Shown: piece after piece, positions 34,788 through 44,861 of the stretch
How the letters are laid out: each line of letters starts with the position of its first letter
Numbering within the stretch: the first letter of the stretch is position 1
Assembly (NCBI RefSeq): GCF_036898095.1
Contig: NC_090751.1
Location: forward strand, 48,784,053-48,848,052
From: Palaemon carinicauda
Lineage: Eukaryota > Arthropoda > Malacostraca > Decapoda > Palaemonidae
Reading direction: 5' to 3'
DNA length: 64,000 nucleotides
Program-made: the position numbers and the translations under genes
Notes under the pieces: generated by a model
Told to the model about the DNA's origin: nothing
The model's database searches: none
What the model saw: the letters and a program-made list of their open reading frames with translations, nothing else

Positions 34788-35028
34788 TGTTGATTTTCTT
34801 TGGTAGAAATATAAAACTCCAGAAACTGCGTGCTGTGCTTTATTCCTAATCCTTCAGAATCTCTATATACACTGACCAACTTATTTACAGTTTTATAGTT
34901 ATAGTAAACAACAGATAAATATCATATGAGTAATGTTACAATGGATTGGATATTTACAGTAAAGTAGTTAAGTTGTTTTCAGGTAACAGTATGTACACAA
35001 ACAACTAAACAAGTAGTTAACATAAACA
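34788..35028 (-). repeat. Gypsy 3' LTR
   Basis: 241 bp, preceded on the + strand by the target duplication CCCAG. It is the 3' LTR in the element's (minus) orientation because the polypurine tract adjoins it. Confidence 0.92.
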
Positions 35029-35137
35029 TCCCCCTTTCTTTGGGTTTTGACAAAAATAAGAAAGTAAACAAATTGATATAACATAAAATAAGGAACAAGT
35101 AGGATACATTGTAAACAATCAAATATAAAACAATAAA

Positions 35138-36961
35138 TCATTCTCCCTTCATCTTTTCCTGCAGACGAGCTGATCTTCTTGGCAATTTAGGCATGTCGCA
35201 AATAGGATGATAGTTTGTTTGTTCATCATTAATATTGGTTTCCCTCAATTTACTAGTTTCTTCCATTTCTGGTATTGCCGATGAATCCTGTGTAGTCGGA
35301 GGGATATGAATTCTATTTCTTCTATAAATTCCTCCTTCCTTTCCCTCAATTACATAGGATCGGTTTCCTTGTGCATGGCTAATGAGCCCCTTTTCCCAAC
35401 CTTTCTTGTCTGGATTTTGATAATATACAGGTTGCCCCTCGTTTAATGGTGTCATATCTCTTGCAGTTTTATCATAATATTTCTTTATGGATTCTCTCCG
35501 TGTTTCCCTTTTTTGAGAAACTGGATTGTCATTGTTCATAATTTCAGGAATTATCGACAGTAATTTACGTCCAAACATCATCTGAGCTGGACTTAAGTTA
35601 GAGTCTTGACGTGGTGTATTTCTCAGCTCTAGTAACGCCAAATATTGATCTTTTCCATCTGCATGCGTCTTCATCATATTTTTTACAATTTTAACTGCCG
35701 CTTCAGCCTTCCCATTTCCTTGAGGATGTCCAGGAGATGACATCCTGTGCTCTATACCCCACTCTTTAACAAAAACTTTAAACTGAAACGAGGTGAATTG
35801 TGGTCCTCCATCGAACACTAATTGGGTAGGAATACCGTATCTAGCAAACATCTCCTTGATTATCGCTATAACATGATTTGAAGTTGTTGGCGTTAGAAAC
35901 TCTACTTCAGTGAATGAGGAATAATAATCAACAATGACTAAATAGTTTCTTCCAACAATCTCAAACAAATCTAATCCGATTTTATTCCAGGGTCTGCCTC
36001 CGTCATTAACATCCATCAACGATTCCTTCTGGTTTCGAGGTTTATACTGCTGGCAAATGTCACATGAATTGGCCATTTGCTTTATTTCTTTCGACATCCC
36101 TGGCCAAAATATTGCATCTCTTGCTCGTCGCATCATGCTATCGTAACCAAGATGAGCTACATGAAGCTTCGTTTTAATTGAATCTGGTAGTTTACGAGGA
36201 ATCAGCATAACAGTTCCCTTTAAAATGATGCCGTCTTGGTAACTCATGGAATCTATAAAATCGAAGTAAGGTTTTAATACTTCGGGAATTATGTCTTTGC
36301 GATCAGGCCATCCTTCCTTGATTACAGACAATAATTCTTGCAGCTCTTCGTCGTTTGTGGTGGCGTCTCTTACTTCCTTTAAAATTGAATCGCAGTAATT
36401 TTTCAGTGAATCTATCATCGTTACCAATGTGTGTCCATTTTCCTCTTTTGGGCTGGCCCTGCTAAGGGTATCGGCTAACAATAGGCTTTTTCCGCTTTTG
36501 TACTGATATTCGACATCGTACCGGTTCAACCTCATCATTAAAACTTGTAAACGCATTGGAGCTTGACTTAATGGCTTTTCGAGGATACAAGAAAGAGGCT
36601 TATGGTCATTATGAACAATAACACGTCGCCCAAAAGTATACTGGTCAAATTGCTCTAAACCAAAAACCACAGCAAGAGCTTCCTTTTCAATCTGAGCCCA
36701 GTTACGTTCGCTTCTAGCTAAGGTCCTTGATGCGTATTCTATCGGACGTCCTTCCTGCATAATGACTGCACCAATACCATCCTTGCTACTGTCAACCTGT
36801 AATACAAGCTCCTTACTTTGATCAAAATAAGCTAAAACTGGTGTACAGGTGACCTTTTCTTTGATCACTGAGAAAGCGCGAGTGCACTTATCATTCCATT
36901 CAAACTTTGAGTTCTTTCTTGTCAGCTCTCGGATAGGTTCTAAATCATCAGCCAGATTGGG
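35138..36961 (-). pseudogene. Gypsy pol: end of RT, RNase H and integrase
   Basis: Open from just after the stop at 36962-36964 to 35138. It contains the RT connection and the Gypsy RNase H (LQVDSSKDGIGAVIMQEGRP, then IEKEALAVVFGLEQF and NDHKPLSCIL). The integrase follows: zinc-binding region with HLGYDSMMRRARDAIFWPGM and CDICQQYKP, and catalytic core with D in GLDLFEIVG, D in FDGGPQFTSF and E in GNGKAEAAVKIVK. FDGGPQF replaces the usual -DNGPQF-. The zinc finger shows only one clear His. The tail YHPICDMPKLPRRSARL is a basic C-terminus. Confidence 0.85.
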
Positions 36962-38245
36962 TTAAAACCTTGATAGATATTGTACCATTCCACAAAACCT
37001 CCGAATTCCTGAAATATCGGTAGGGGTAGGCATTTCTTTAATGGCCTTTACCTTATTTTCATCAACCGTCTCACCAGCTGATGTTAAACGATGTCCCATG
37101 AATGCGATTTCCTTTTTTCTATAAACCGATTTCTCTTCATTTAGTTTGATCTTTTTTTCTTGACAACGTTTCTGTAGTGACTGAAGATTTTGTTCGTGAT
37201 CACACATTGCGTCGTGTTCCTCATTTCCAAAACCAACGACCACAATATCATCAGCTACACAGTATACACCCCGAAGCCCCTCCAATGCCTCATTCAATTT
37301 TCGCTGAAATATTTCACTGCTCACCTTCAGCCCGAAAGGTAAACGAGCCCATAGATATCTACCAAAGGGGGTAATCATTGTTGTCAACTTGCTGGATTCT
37401 TCATCTAGCCGTATATGCCAAAAAGCCTCTTGAACATCCAGTTTGCTAAATATCTTGGCATGTTATAGACTTGGCAGTATATCCTCCAAAATTGGTAATG
37501 TGTAATATTCCCTTTTAAGAGCTTTGTTGAGTGGCTGAGGATCTATACATATTCTTAACTTTCCATTTGTTTTTTGAACTACTGCCATTTGACTAACCCA
37601 GTCAGTTGGTTCAATCTCCAGAATCAAAACTCCTCTTTTCACAAGAGAGTGTAACTCTTTTTGAACCTTTGATTTCAATGCAATCGGTAAACGTCGGCAC
37701 GGTAATATTCTTGCTGGTAATGCAGAATCTACATTAAGTTTAACCTCTCCAAGGTCACCAAGGTTGCTCATCTCATGGTCAATGTCAATTTTTAATACAA
37801 ATGCTTTACCATTGACAAACACGAATCCCATCTCTTGACATGTCTTTGACCCAAGTAAACACATTAGGTCATTTGAAACCACAATGAAGGTTACACTTCT
37901 AATTTCATCATTTTTGGGGTTCTTCACATTCAATGTCGTCTCGCCAATGGGCGAAAGCTTGGATTTATTCCACATGGCGAGTTTCACAGACGTTGGTCGC
38001 ACTTGATCCTTTTTGACATACCTTTGACATATTGCATTCACGTCAGCACCCGTATCCAAATGAAATCTAACCTCGGTATCGTTTACAATTAGTAATGCAG
38101 TTAATCTATTAGAATTTTTCATTTCAACCGGTGCCATCCACATGTAATGATCGTAGCCTTCATCTGCTTCTTCGTTCTTCTCTTTAACAATTTTAACTTT
38201 TCTTACACACAGCCTTGAAATGGTTTCTTCCTTTACATGCTTCAC
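36962..38245 (-). pseudogene. Gypsy pol: protease and reverse transcriptase, two in-frame stops
   Basis: Protease: VRFHLDTGADVNAIC (catalytic DTG) and LLGSKTCQEM. RT: GVLILEIEPTDWVSQMAVVQ, KLRICIDPQPLNKALKR, FSKLDVQEAFWHIRLDE (first catalytic Asp), FGLKVSSEIFQR and GVYCVADDIVVVG (DD pair). A TAA at 37463-37465 falls between the PILEDILPSL and FSKLD motifs. A second TAA at 36962-36964 follows VQYLSRF, where relatives have a residue before PNLA. The frame itself is unbroken across both stops. The pol frame is +1 relative to gag at the overlap near 38200. Confidence 0.85.
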
Positions 38246-38957
38246 AGACTTTTCCCCATGCTGGGCATTTTAATTTTTCAAATTCATGCTTATACCCACA
38301 AAATCGACACTTCACGGCATACCTGTCCATATTTTTTGAGTCCGAAAAATCCTTATTAAAGGAACTATCAGTAGCTTTGGTTCTCCAATTGTTCACCTTA
38401 TTAACACTCTAAGAGCCAACTTCGCACATCTCTTTAGCACAATTAACGGTTGCTTCATAAACCAAACATATCTCGACAGCTTTTTCTAAATTTAAGTTTC
38501 TTTCTTGAAGTAGCAGCTCCTGTAGTTTCCCTGTCACTGAAAACACAATTTTATCCCTTATCATTCTCTCTTTTTCTTGAAAATTACATTTATCGGCCTG
38601 AACCTTGAGTTCTATCAAAAATGAATTAAATGGCTGTTTGTATGAAATTTTCCAAAACCTGAAGGACTGTAACACTTCACTGGTACGAGGACAACAATAC
38701 TCTTCTAATTTCCTAATTACATCATCAGGATTATCTTTCTGCTCCTCTATTTCAAAATTAAACTGGTCAGATATTTCGACCATTTGTGGTCCTGCGCAAT
38801 GGAGTATAATTGCAACCTTTGTTTTCTTGGGTTTAGAACTAGCTTCGCTTGCTGTCATGTAGATGTCCACTTGTCTCCTCCATTTTTTGAAAGTATCAGC
38901 AAGATTATCATCCAAAGGGTCTAATGGTGGAGGCAAACGAAACACAGATTCAGCCAT
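38193..38957 (-). pseudogene. Gypsy gag with an in-frame TAG before the zinc knuckle
   Basis: Starts at the ATG 38957 (MAESVFRLPPPLDPLDDNLA), 84 bp from the LTR. About 182 residues of retrotransposon capsid include FKKWRRQVDIYMTASE and QPFNSFLIELKVQADKCNF. A TAG at 38409-38411 interrupts. The same frame then continues with CRFCGYKHEFEKLKCPAWG and CEACKGRNHFKAVC, two linked zinc-knuckle-like Cys/His clusters, to a stop at 38193. Loss of nucleocapsid by the stop would impair RNA packaging unless it is read through. Confidence 0.85.
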
Positions 38958-39040
38958 TTTCTTCAGGAAAACACGATTTGTATCAGTAGGCTTCTCTTTT
39001 TTTTTTTTCTTTTGGATTCTTTAAATAACCGCTGCCACCA

Positions 39041-39281
39041 TGTTGATTTTCTTTGGTAGAAATATAAAACTCCAGAAACTGCGTGCTGTGCTTTATTCCT
39101 AATCCTTCAGAATCTCTATATACACTGACCAACTTATTTACAGTTTTATAGTTATAGTAAACAACAGATAAATATCATATGAGTAATGTTACAATGGATT
39201 GGATATTTACAGTAAAGTAGTTAAGTTGTTTTCAGGTAACAGTATGTACACAAACAACTAAACAAGTAGTTAACATAAACA
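39041..39281 (-). repeat. Gypsy 5' LTR
   Basis: Identical to the other LTR across all 241 bp as read here, and followed by CCCAG. It is the 5' LTR for minus-strand transcription. A TATA-like TATAAAAC/TATATAC region lies within it, but no promoter element was established. Confidence 0.92.
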
Positions 39282-39286
39282 CCCAG

Positions 39287-40143
39287 GGAGTTCTTCTCTC
39301 GAGAAGTTCTCCACCTGGCTATTGACTTTCTCGTCTTCTGAGATCTTAAAACCAGAAGAGAGCCGCAAAGTGTGCCATGCGGGCCACTTCGTGCCTGGTT
39401 GTCTGGCTTGGATCTCTGGGCATCCTGCTGCGATCCAAGATTTTGTCCAGGGAGAGCTCCAGGAAGGTCATGGAAACTTTCCTCCTCTCGGGCATGAGCA
39501 TCTTGTTTCCCGGCTCACCAAGTTTCAAACTTGTGGGCAAACTCGATGTTGAAGCATTGAGATGCAGTGACCGAGATGTTCCTCTTGGAAGTCCCAAATT
39601 GATGTCGGCAAGCTCAGACACTCTTCCACTCTTGGAAAGACCTTGTTTTGAGCCCAAGGACAGGTAACGGACAACTCAGAGATGGAGAAAGCGAATCACG
39701 GGTCGCTCCTCCATAGGCGCTTGCATCCAGACCCTACAACCTCCAGCGCCTCAACAGCAACAGCCTCGTCAGCCTAGGACATCGGAACCAGCCCCGGCAG
39801 CTAAGACAAGATGTCTAAACACCAGCCCCCTCCTGTCAGAGGCAAGAAGGGCGGGAAGTCCTTCTGGGGAAGCAATAATCCTGAGAGAGCGGCCGAGGCC
39901 GCAAACGCTAGGATTGGCAACCCCCCTGCAGGGTCCCCGGTGGGGGGATGCCCAAGGTTGCGTGCTCAAGTGGCAGCAGCCCGGGGCCGATTCCTGCACG
40001 ATCTCCGTGATCTGCCAAGGAATCGCGTCCCGTTCTTTATATCTCTACCTCCGCTAACAGCAAATCCAGTGTCGCCGAGCTCCTATGCCATGGGATCGGC
40101 AAAGGGGCTAGCCCTTCGGGCAGGAATCGAGACCATGCTCTAG
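39287..40143 (+). pseudogene. DIRS-A2/A3 gag-RT linker region
   Basis: DIRS sequence resuming after the Gypsy target duplication. Short frames such as GPLRAWLSGLDLWASCCDPR (39382) match the minus-strand counterpart near 46190. The last part (about 39960-40143) encodes GRFLHDLRDLPRNRVPFFIS, SPSSYAMGSAKGLALRAGIE and ETML, the segment normally just upstream of the RT in this family. That last 182 bp is duplicated at 42987-43168. Frames are broken in several places. Confidence 0.55.
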
Positions 40144-40239
40144 AGGAGGCTCTCCAAAAGGTCATCGACGGCTCCCCCCCACGGCTTCTTTAGTCAACTC
40201 TTTCTTGTAAGAAAGCGTCCGAAGTCTGGAGACCTGTCT

Positions 40240-40772
40240 CGACCTCTCTACCCTGATCAAGTTTGTCAAACAAACTTTGTTCAGCATGGAACAGCAGAGC
40301 CAATCAGGCTTGTAGTGTGACCACAACTCTTCATGTGCACACTGGAGCTGAAGGACGGGTACTTCCAGATCCCGATCCATCCGTCTTCCAGGAAGTACTT
40401 GTAATTCAGCCCAGACAACAGTTATACCAGTTCAAGGTTCGGTGTTTTTCGACCTCCCCGCAACACCTCAGGTGTCCTCCAGAATGTTCACCCTGTTATC
40501 TTCATGGCCACACAGGAGCGGCTTCCGTCTCCTTCGCTTTCTGGAGGACTGGCTATCCCAGGCAGTCTCGGAATCGACCCTTTCTCAACACCGAGACAAG
40601 ATTCTGGGACTTTGCCAAGATCTAGGGATCATGGTAATTCTTGGGAAGTCTTCTCTGCTCCCATCTCAACAACTGGGATATCTAGGCATGATATTGGACT
40701 CCAATCTCCAAGCCTTCCCATCAGATGGCAGGATAGCAAGGCTGAGGAGAATCGCAGAACCTTTCCTCAGAT
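40240..40772 (+). pseudogene. DIRS-A2/A3 reverse transcriptase
   Basis: A frame from 40442 to 40774 is unusually well kept: TPQVSSRMFTLLSSW, then GFRLLRFLEDWLSQAVSEST (the active-site FLDDWL with the first Asp changed to Glu), LGIMVILGKSSLLPSQQLGY and LGMILDSNLQAFPSDGRIAR. Upstream blocks (VKQTLFSMEQ, SRSIRLPGSTC) lie in other frames with stops. Compared with A1 the catalytic pair is ED rather than GD. It is non-functional but younger than A1. Confidence 0.7.
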
Positions 40773-40969
40773 GAGGAGAGCTTCCAGCCCAATCTTGGTT
40801 ACGCCTCCCAGGTCACCTTTCCTCCTGCCAATCTAGTTCCAACGTCCGCCTCTGGATGAAATCCCTGCGTCAGCGGCCCAAGTCCCGGTGGAATCAAGAC
40901 AACGATTCCCCAGACATTCGGGTCCCTGTGGGACCTGCGGAACGAATGGACCTGCAGTGATAGCTGACC

Positions 40970-41220
40970 TATGGAACCTTTGCAGGGGAATGGATCTTCT
41001 CGCCCTTCCCCCTCATTTGTTGCTGTTTTCGGACTCGTCAAAACAAGGGGGGGGGGGTCCACGTTCTGAAGCAGGCTTATGGTCAGAACCAGAAGGGTAC
41101 CTCCACATCAATCTGCTAGGAATGAAGGCCGTAGTCTGGCTCCTCATCACTTCCAACAGACCCTGGCGAGTCACTCCGTGGACGACAACTTCACGGTAGT
41201 GACTTTCGTTTCAGCAAGCA
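40970..41220 (+). pseudogene. DIRS-A2/A3 RNase H
   Basis: LLLFSDSSKQGGGGPRS (first catalytic Asp in SDSS, GWG region disturbed by a G10 run at 41048) and HINLLGMKAVVWLL (the Glu of -INLLEMKAV- is read here as Gly). Position after RT and before the recombinase fits DIRS order. Confidence 0.6.
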
Positions 41221-41749
41221 GGGAGGTACCTCTTCATATCAACTTTCTCATCTAACAGTGGAGATACTGAGAAGAACCGAAGTCCACTCATCCCCTATCG
41301 GCTCGTTTCATTCCGGCCAAGGAATGTGCTCTCCGACAGTTTGAGCAGGACTTCACAGATAGAGAGTACCGAGTGGTCTTCGGCCCCCCTTGGTAGCCAA
41401 CAGGTCCTGGCCTTGTGGACTTGTTTGCGACAACCTTGAATTTCAAGCTGCCGCTGTGCTACTCCCAGTCCCAGACCCCAAGGCATTCTAGCAAGATGCC
41501 TTTCTACACGGTGGGACAACATCGACGTCTACATCTTCCCACCATTCTGTCTGTTGAGAAGAGGGCTCAACAAGACCAGGTTATCGGTCAACCTGTCGAT
41601 GACTCTGATATCTCCTCTGCGGCATCATGCAGAGTGGTTCCCGGAACTTCTACATCTCCTGACAGAACTCCTGAGAGAGCTTCCCCCACGACACGAGCTA
41701 CTCAAACAACCACACTATGACATCTACCACAACCCGTAGCATCGCTTCG

Positions 41750-42820
41750 GCTTCACGCTTAGAGACCATCAAGCATCCCCTCACAAAGAGAGGCGTTCCG
41801 CAACAAGTTGGGGAGTGGATGTCTCGACACCTGAGAAAGTCTTCCGCAGGGGTCTGCCAGGCTAAGTGTAGAATCTACTGTGGTTGGTGTGGTGGGAGAG
41901 GTACCTCTCCCCTTGATGCCACTATTCCAGCAATAGCGGAGTTATTGTCTATCAGCGGGAGGAGATGCTCCTGTCACTCTCGGCAGTGGAAACCTATCGC
42001 TCAGCCCTTATCTTGGCCTTCAGGCTGAAAGGAATAGATATTTCCCCCTCGCTGGATCTTTCTTCGCTCATACGTAACTACGAACTTACCTGCCCCAGTC
42101 GGAAATGAGACCTTCTCCTGGAACATGGTTCGGGCTCTTAGGGGTCTTAAGAGATCTCCTTGCGAACTATTACACCAGGCTTCTGATCGTCACCGGTCTT
42201 GGAAGACGGTGCTCCTGCTTGCTCTGGTCTCAGCCAAGCGTGTCAGTGAACGTCATGGTCTCTCGTACGGCGTCGCCCACTCAAGAGGACAGGTGGAGGC
42301 AACGTTCAGGTTCGTCCCCGAGTTGGTTACTAGACTCAAAATCTGGGAGTCCCGGACCTTCGGTCGACTCCTTTAGGATTTCTAGTCTCCGTTCTATAAC
42401 AGATGACCCAGACCTTCTCCTACTAGGCCCAGTAAGGAGTTGGAAGGGTTATCTTAAAGAACAGCTGCAATTCGTCCTCGCGTGCAAGCCCTGTTTGGGA
42501 GCACAGGGAGGACAGAGAGGAGGGTCTTCAAGAATGCCTTTTTAGCCTGGACGCAAAAGATCATCCATCACGTCCTGAATCCAGATCCTCCTTTGTCACG
42601 TCGCCTTAGGGCATACGATGTCAGAGACATCGCAACGTCCCTGGCCTTCAAGAGAAACTACTCTGATGCAGGTTCTACAAACTTGAGTCTGGAAGCGTCT
42701 AACGACCTTCACAGCCCATTACCTGTAGGACGTGACCCACTGGAGCCTCGATACGTCTATCGGCCCTGTGGTGTCTACACAACAGCTGGTCTAACCTCAG
42801 GCTCCTTATTGGACAGGTAG
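41750..42820 (+). pseudogene. DIRS-A2 tyrosine recombinase
   Basis: N-terminal region: TSPLDATIPAIAELLSI (41903-41955), also seen in D as ISPLNATIPKTAEFLVYL. Middle: LKRSPCELLHQASDRH, TVLLLALVSAKRVSERHGLS and RGQVEATFRFVPELVTRLK (42146-42330), containing the Arg of the catalytic set. C-terminal: RAYDVRDIATSLAFKRNYSD (42610), where the usual His of AHDVRG is Tyr. Frameshifts near 42000, 42370 and 42680 break it. Confidence 0.65.
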
Positions 42821-42986
42821 CAGAAGGTTGAGGGCATTGTTATCCGGGTTTAGTCTGCATGAATGAAAGAAGTATGGCTGGCCCTTACTTCTTTCTTCAT
42901 CCTCCCCTCTCTTGGGGAAAGCAGCATCCTGGGTTCTCTGCATAGCTGACCTCGAACCTCTGCAGGTAAACCATGCTTCCTTGTGT

Positions 42987-43168
42987 GTGCTCAAGTGGCA
43001 GCAGCCCGGGGCCGATTCCTGCACGATCTCCGTGATCTGCCAAGGAATCGCGTCCCGTTCTTTATATCTCTACCTCCGCTGACAGCAAATCCAGTGTCGC
43101 CGAGCTCCTATGCCATGGGATCGGCAAAGGGGCTAGCCCTTCGGGCAGGAATCGAGACCATGCTCTAG
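42987..43168 (+). repeat. 182-bp duplicate of the gag-RT linker in the DIRS 3' region
   Basis: Matches 39962-40143 with one difference seen (GCTAACAGC against GCTGACAGC). It is inserted between CCATGCTTCCTTGTGT and CTAGGATTGAGTTAATACTG. The A1 copy runs straight through at the same place (23305-23340). It is in direct orientation, with no flanking duplication identified. Confidence 0.92.
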
Positions 43169-43449
43169 CTCTAGGATTGAGTTAATACTGTCGCATCCCC
43201 CATACCCTGACGAGGTGGTATTGGGAACGTCCTAGCCTAGAATTCCAGCTAAAGGATTTCAGGTCGACTTTCTAGGACAAGTCACTCTTCTTCCCTCCAC
43301 ACACAGCTTATGTAGGCCGCACGTTTCTTGCGTAGCAAGAACTTGCGAGGTGCAGGGACTTTTTCTCGAGTGCTGCTCACTCGGATTCTAAGTCCCCGGG
43401 TAAGCCAAAGCCAGTAAGGCTGGGGACTTTCCACCCTTCCTAAGGGTAA

Positions 43450-43810
43450 GTCACCCTATGTAAATAGTGTGGTTTGTATTTCGGTTACAGAACAAATGAC
43501 AAATTCGGAGATAATTTTTATTTTTCCTAACCATACAAACCTTAGCTATTTACACATATTTGCCCGCCAGCCCTGTCCCCCAAGGCAAGTCTTACCTCTA
43601 AGTGAAGTGAAGCAGTTCACCGGTGTGTGAGAGGGGAGGGGTAGCTAGCTACCACTCCCCCCCCCCCTGCTAACTAGCGCGGGAGTAATACAGTACACCC
43701 TAGTCAAATTCTAATGGCTCATCCTTTCAGCTACGCTGAAAGTAAACCCTATGTAAATAGCTAAGGTTTGTATGGTTAGGAAAAATACAAATTATCTCCG
43801 AATTTGTCAT
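43450..43810 (+). repeat. DIRS-A2 internal complementary region and right ITR
   Basis: CTATGTAAATAGTGTGGTTT, TTTCGGTTACAGAAC and AAATGACAAATTCGGAG (43455-43520) join complements of both outer ends. The right ITR with TCACCGGTGTGTGAGAG and TTTCAGCTACGCTGAAAGTA follows to the terminus at 43810. Confidence 0.8.
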
Positions 43811-43975
43811 CTTTCAACCTTGGTTAAGCACTGGATCAACAATTGAGTTGAAGGGAAGAAGGCCCAAGACCTTCTTCAGTTGCTGTTTGGAGGAGACCTT
43901 GCTTAGAAAATTTTGCTGAGATTGCTTTGGCGGGTTTAGGGTGGCTTTAACATATTCCATTGAAGACCTAGACAG
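43811..43975 (-). mobile_element. DIRS family C remnant copy II, second part
   Basis: Continues the alignment with copy I (11710-11875): GGCCCAAGACCTTCTTC, TTTTGCTGAGATTGCTTTGG, ACATATTCCATTGAAGACC. Together with 28173-29253 it shows the sequence was contiguous before A2 inserted. Confidence 0.6.
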
Positions 43976-44861
43976 GTAATTACTGAAATGATTATAGTTT
44001 GAAAATTACTTTTTAATTCTATGTACAGTTTTCATCAAGATGTGAAGTAGGAAGCTAATGACTGCAAATAGCAGGGGGGAGATTCAGGGGGCATGCTCAC
44101 AAGGAAATTTTTTTCATCCTGTAGTTTCACCATTTGATGTAATAAAAATATGACAAATTTGGATGTAATTTTTCCTAATGATACAAACTTGGAGCTATTT
44201 TAGCGAGAGATAACTATCCCAACCACTAGATAGCAGGAGGGGTTGGCTACCCTGCTCATTCACACACCTGGGCTGAGCACCCACTTTGCTTGCAGGCAAG
44301 ACTTCTCAGGGGACTGGTGCTGGCTGGCCAATTTGTATAGATAGTGCCAGGTTTGTATCGTTAGGAAAAATACAAATTCCAAATTTGTCATTTGTTCCAT
44401 CACTCTATACAAACCTTTGCTATCTATAGGGATGACTTGCCTCTTAGGAGGGTGGAAGTCTGTACCAACTGGCTTTTGGCATTGACCCAGGGTTTTCTCC
44501 GTACGCTATTCAATTGTAATGGGTAGGAACCCTTGCACCTTGCTAAAAGATTGTGCTACGCATGATTAGCGGCCTCCACATGCTTCATGTTCATGATACT
44601 AGCAATGTGTCTGGTCTTGGTAAGAGTTCTCTGAGTTATATGAATCTTTGAAATTACCATGGACATTACCCAATCCCCCCTTGCTATAGGTATTGGGGTC
44701 ACGTGTAACCTAGTATTTTTACACTAGGTTACACAAGCGAAATAGTTTTTACCTGCAGAAAGGTGAGGCTAGCTGTCCTGAGGACCCTGGTACTGATTCC
44801 CCAAGAGAGGGAAAGATGAAGGAAGAAAGGAAGCCAGTCATTCTTACTCATTTACCCCAGA

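Larger units (their letters stand above)
34788..39281 (-). mobile_element. Ty3/Gypsy LTR retrotransposon, complete, recent
   Basis: 4494 bp with two 241-bp LTRs that I find identical by eye, each TG...CA. The 5-bp target duplication is CCCAG (34783-34787 and 39282-39286). In minus orientation the order is LTR, primer-binding site candidate TGGTGGCAGCGG directly after the LTR (39040 downward), gag, protease, RT, RNase H, integrase, purine tract AAAGAAAGGGGGA next to the 3' LTR (35029-35041), LTR. The order RT-RNase H-integrase and integrase similarity place it in Ty3/Gypsy, near the Mag-like branch. It sits in the DIRS gag region. Despite its youth it contains three in-frame stops. Confidence 0.92.
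29254..43810 (+). mobile_element. DIRS1-like composite (A2 with a second left end A3 and a nested Gypsy)
   Basis: The outer left end (29254, TTTGTTCCGTAACCG) and the outer right end (43810, CGAATTTGTCAT) carry the matching subtype-specific sequence ACTTTCGGCGTAGCTGAAA / TTTCAGCTACGCTGAAAGT, so they belong to one element. At 30263 another left terminus begins. It is of the A1 subtype (GCAGCCGATGACGAGCC) and has no matching right end anywhere to 43810. Gag, RT, RNase H and recombinase remnants follow. The Ty3/Gypsy copy at 34788-39281 interrupts gag. Inserted into DIRS-C copy II, whose sequence continues at 43811. Confidence 0.75.

Noticed and set aside
38605..38862. Plus-strand frame within the Gypsy gag
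   Set aside because: Shadow of the minus-strand gag, which has clear capsid and zinc-knuckle motifs.
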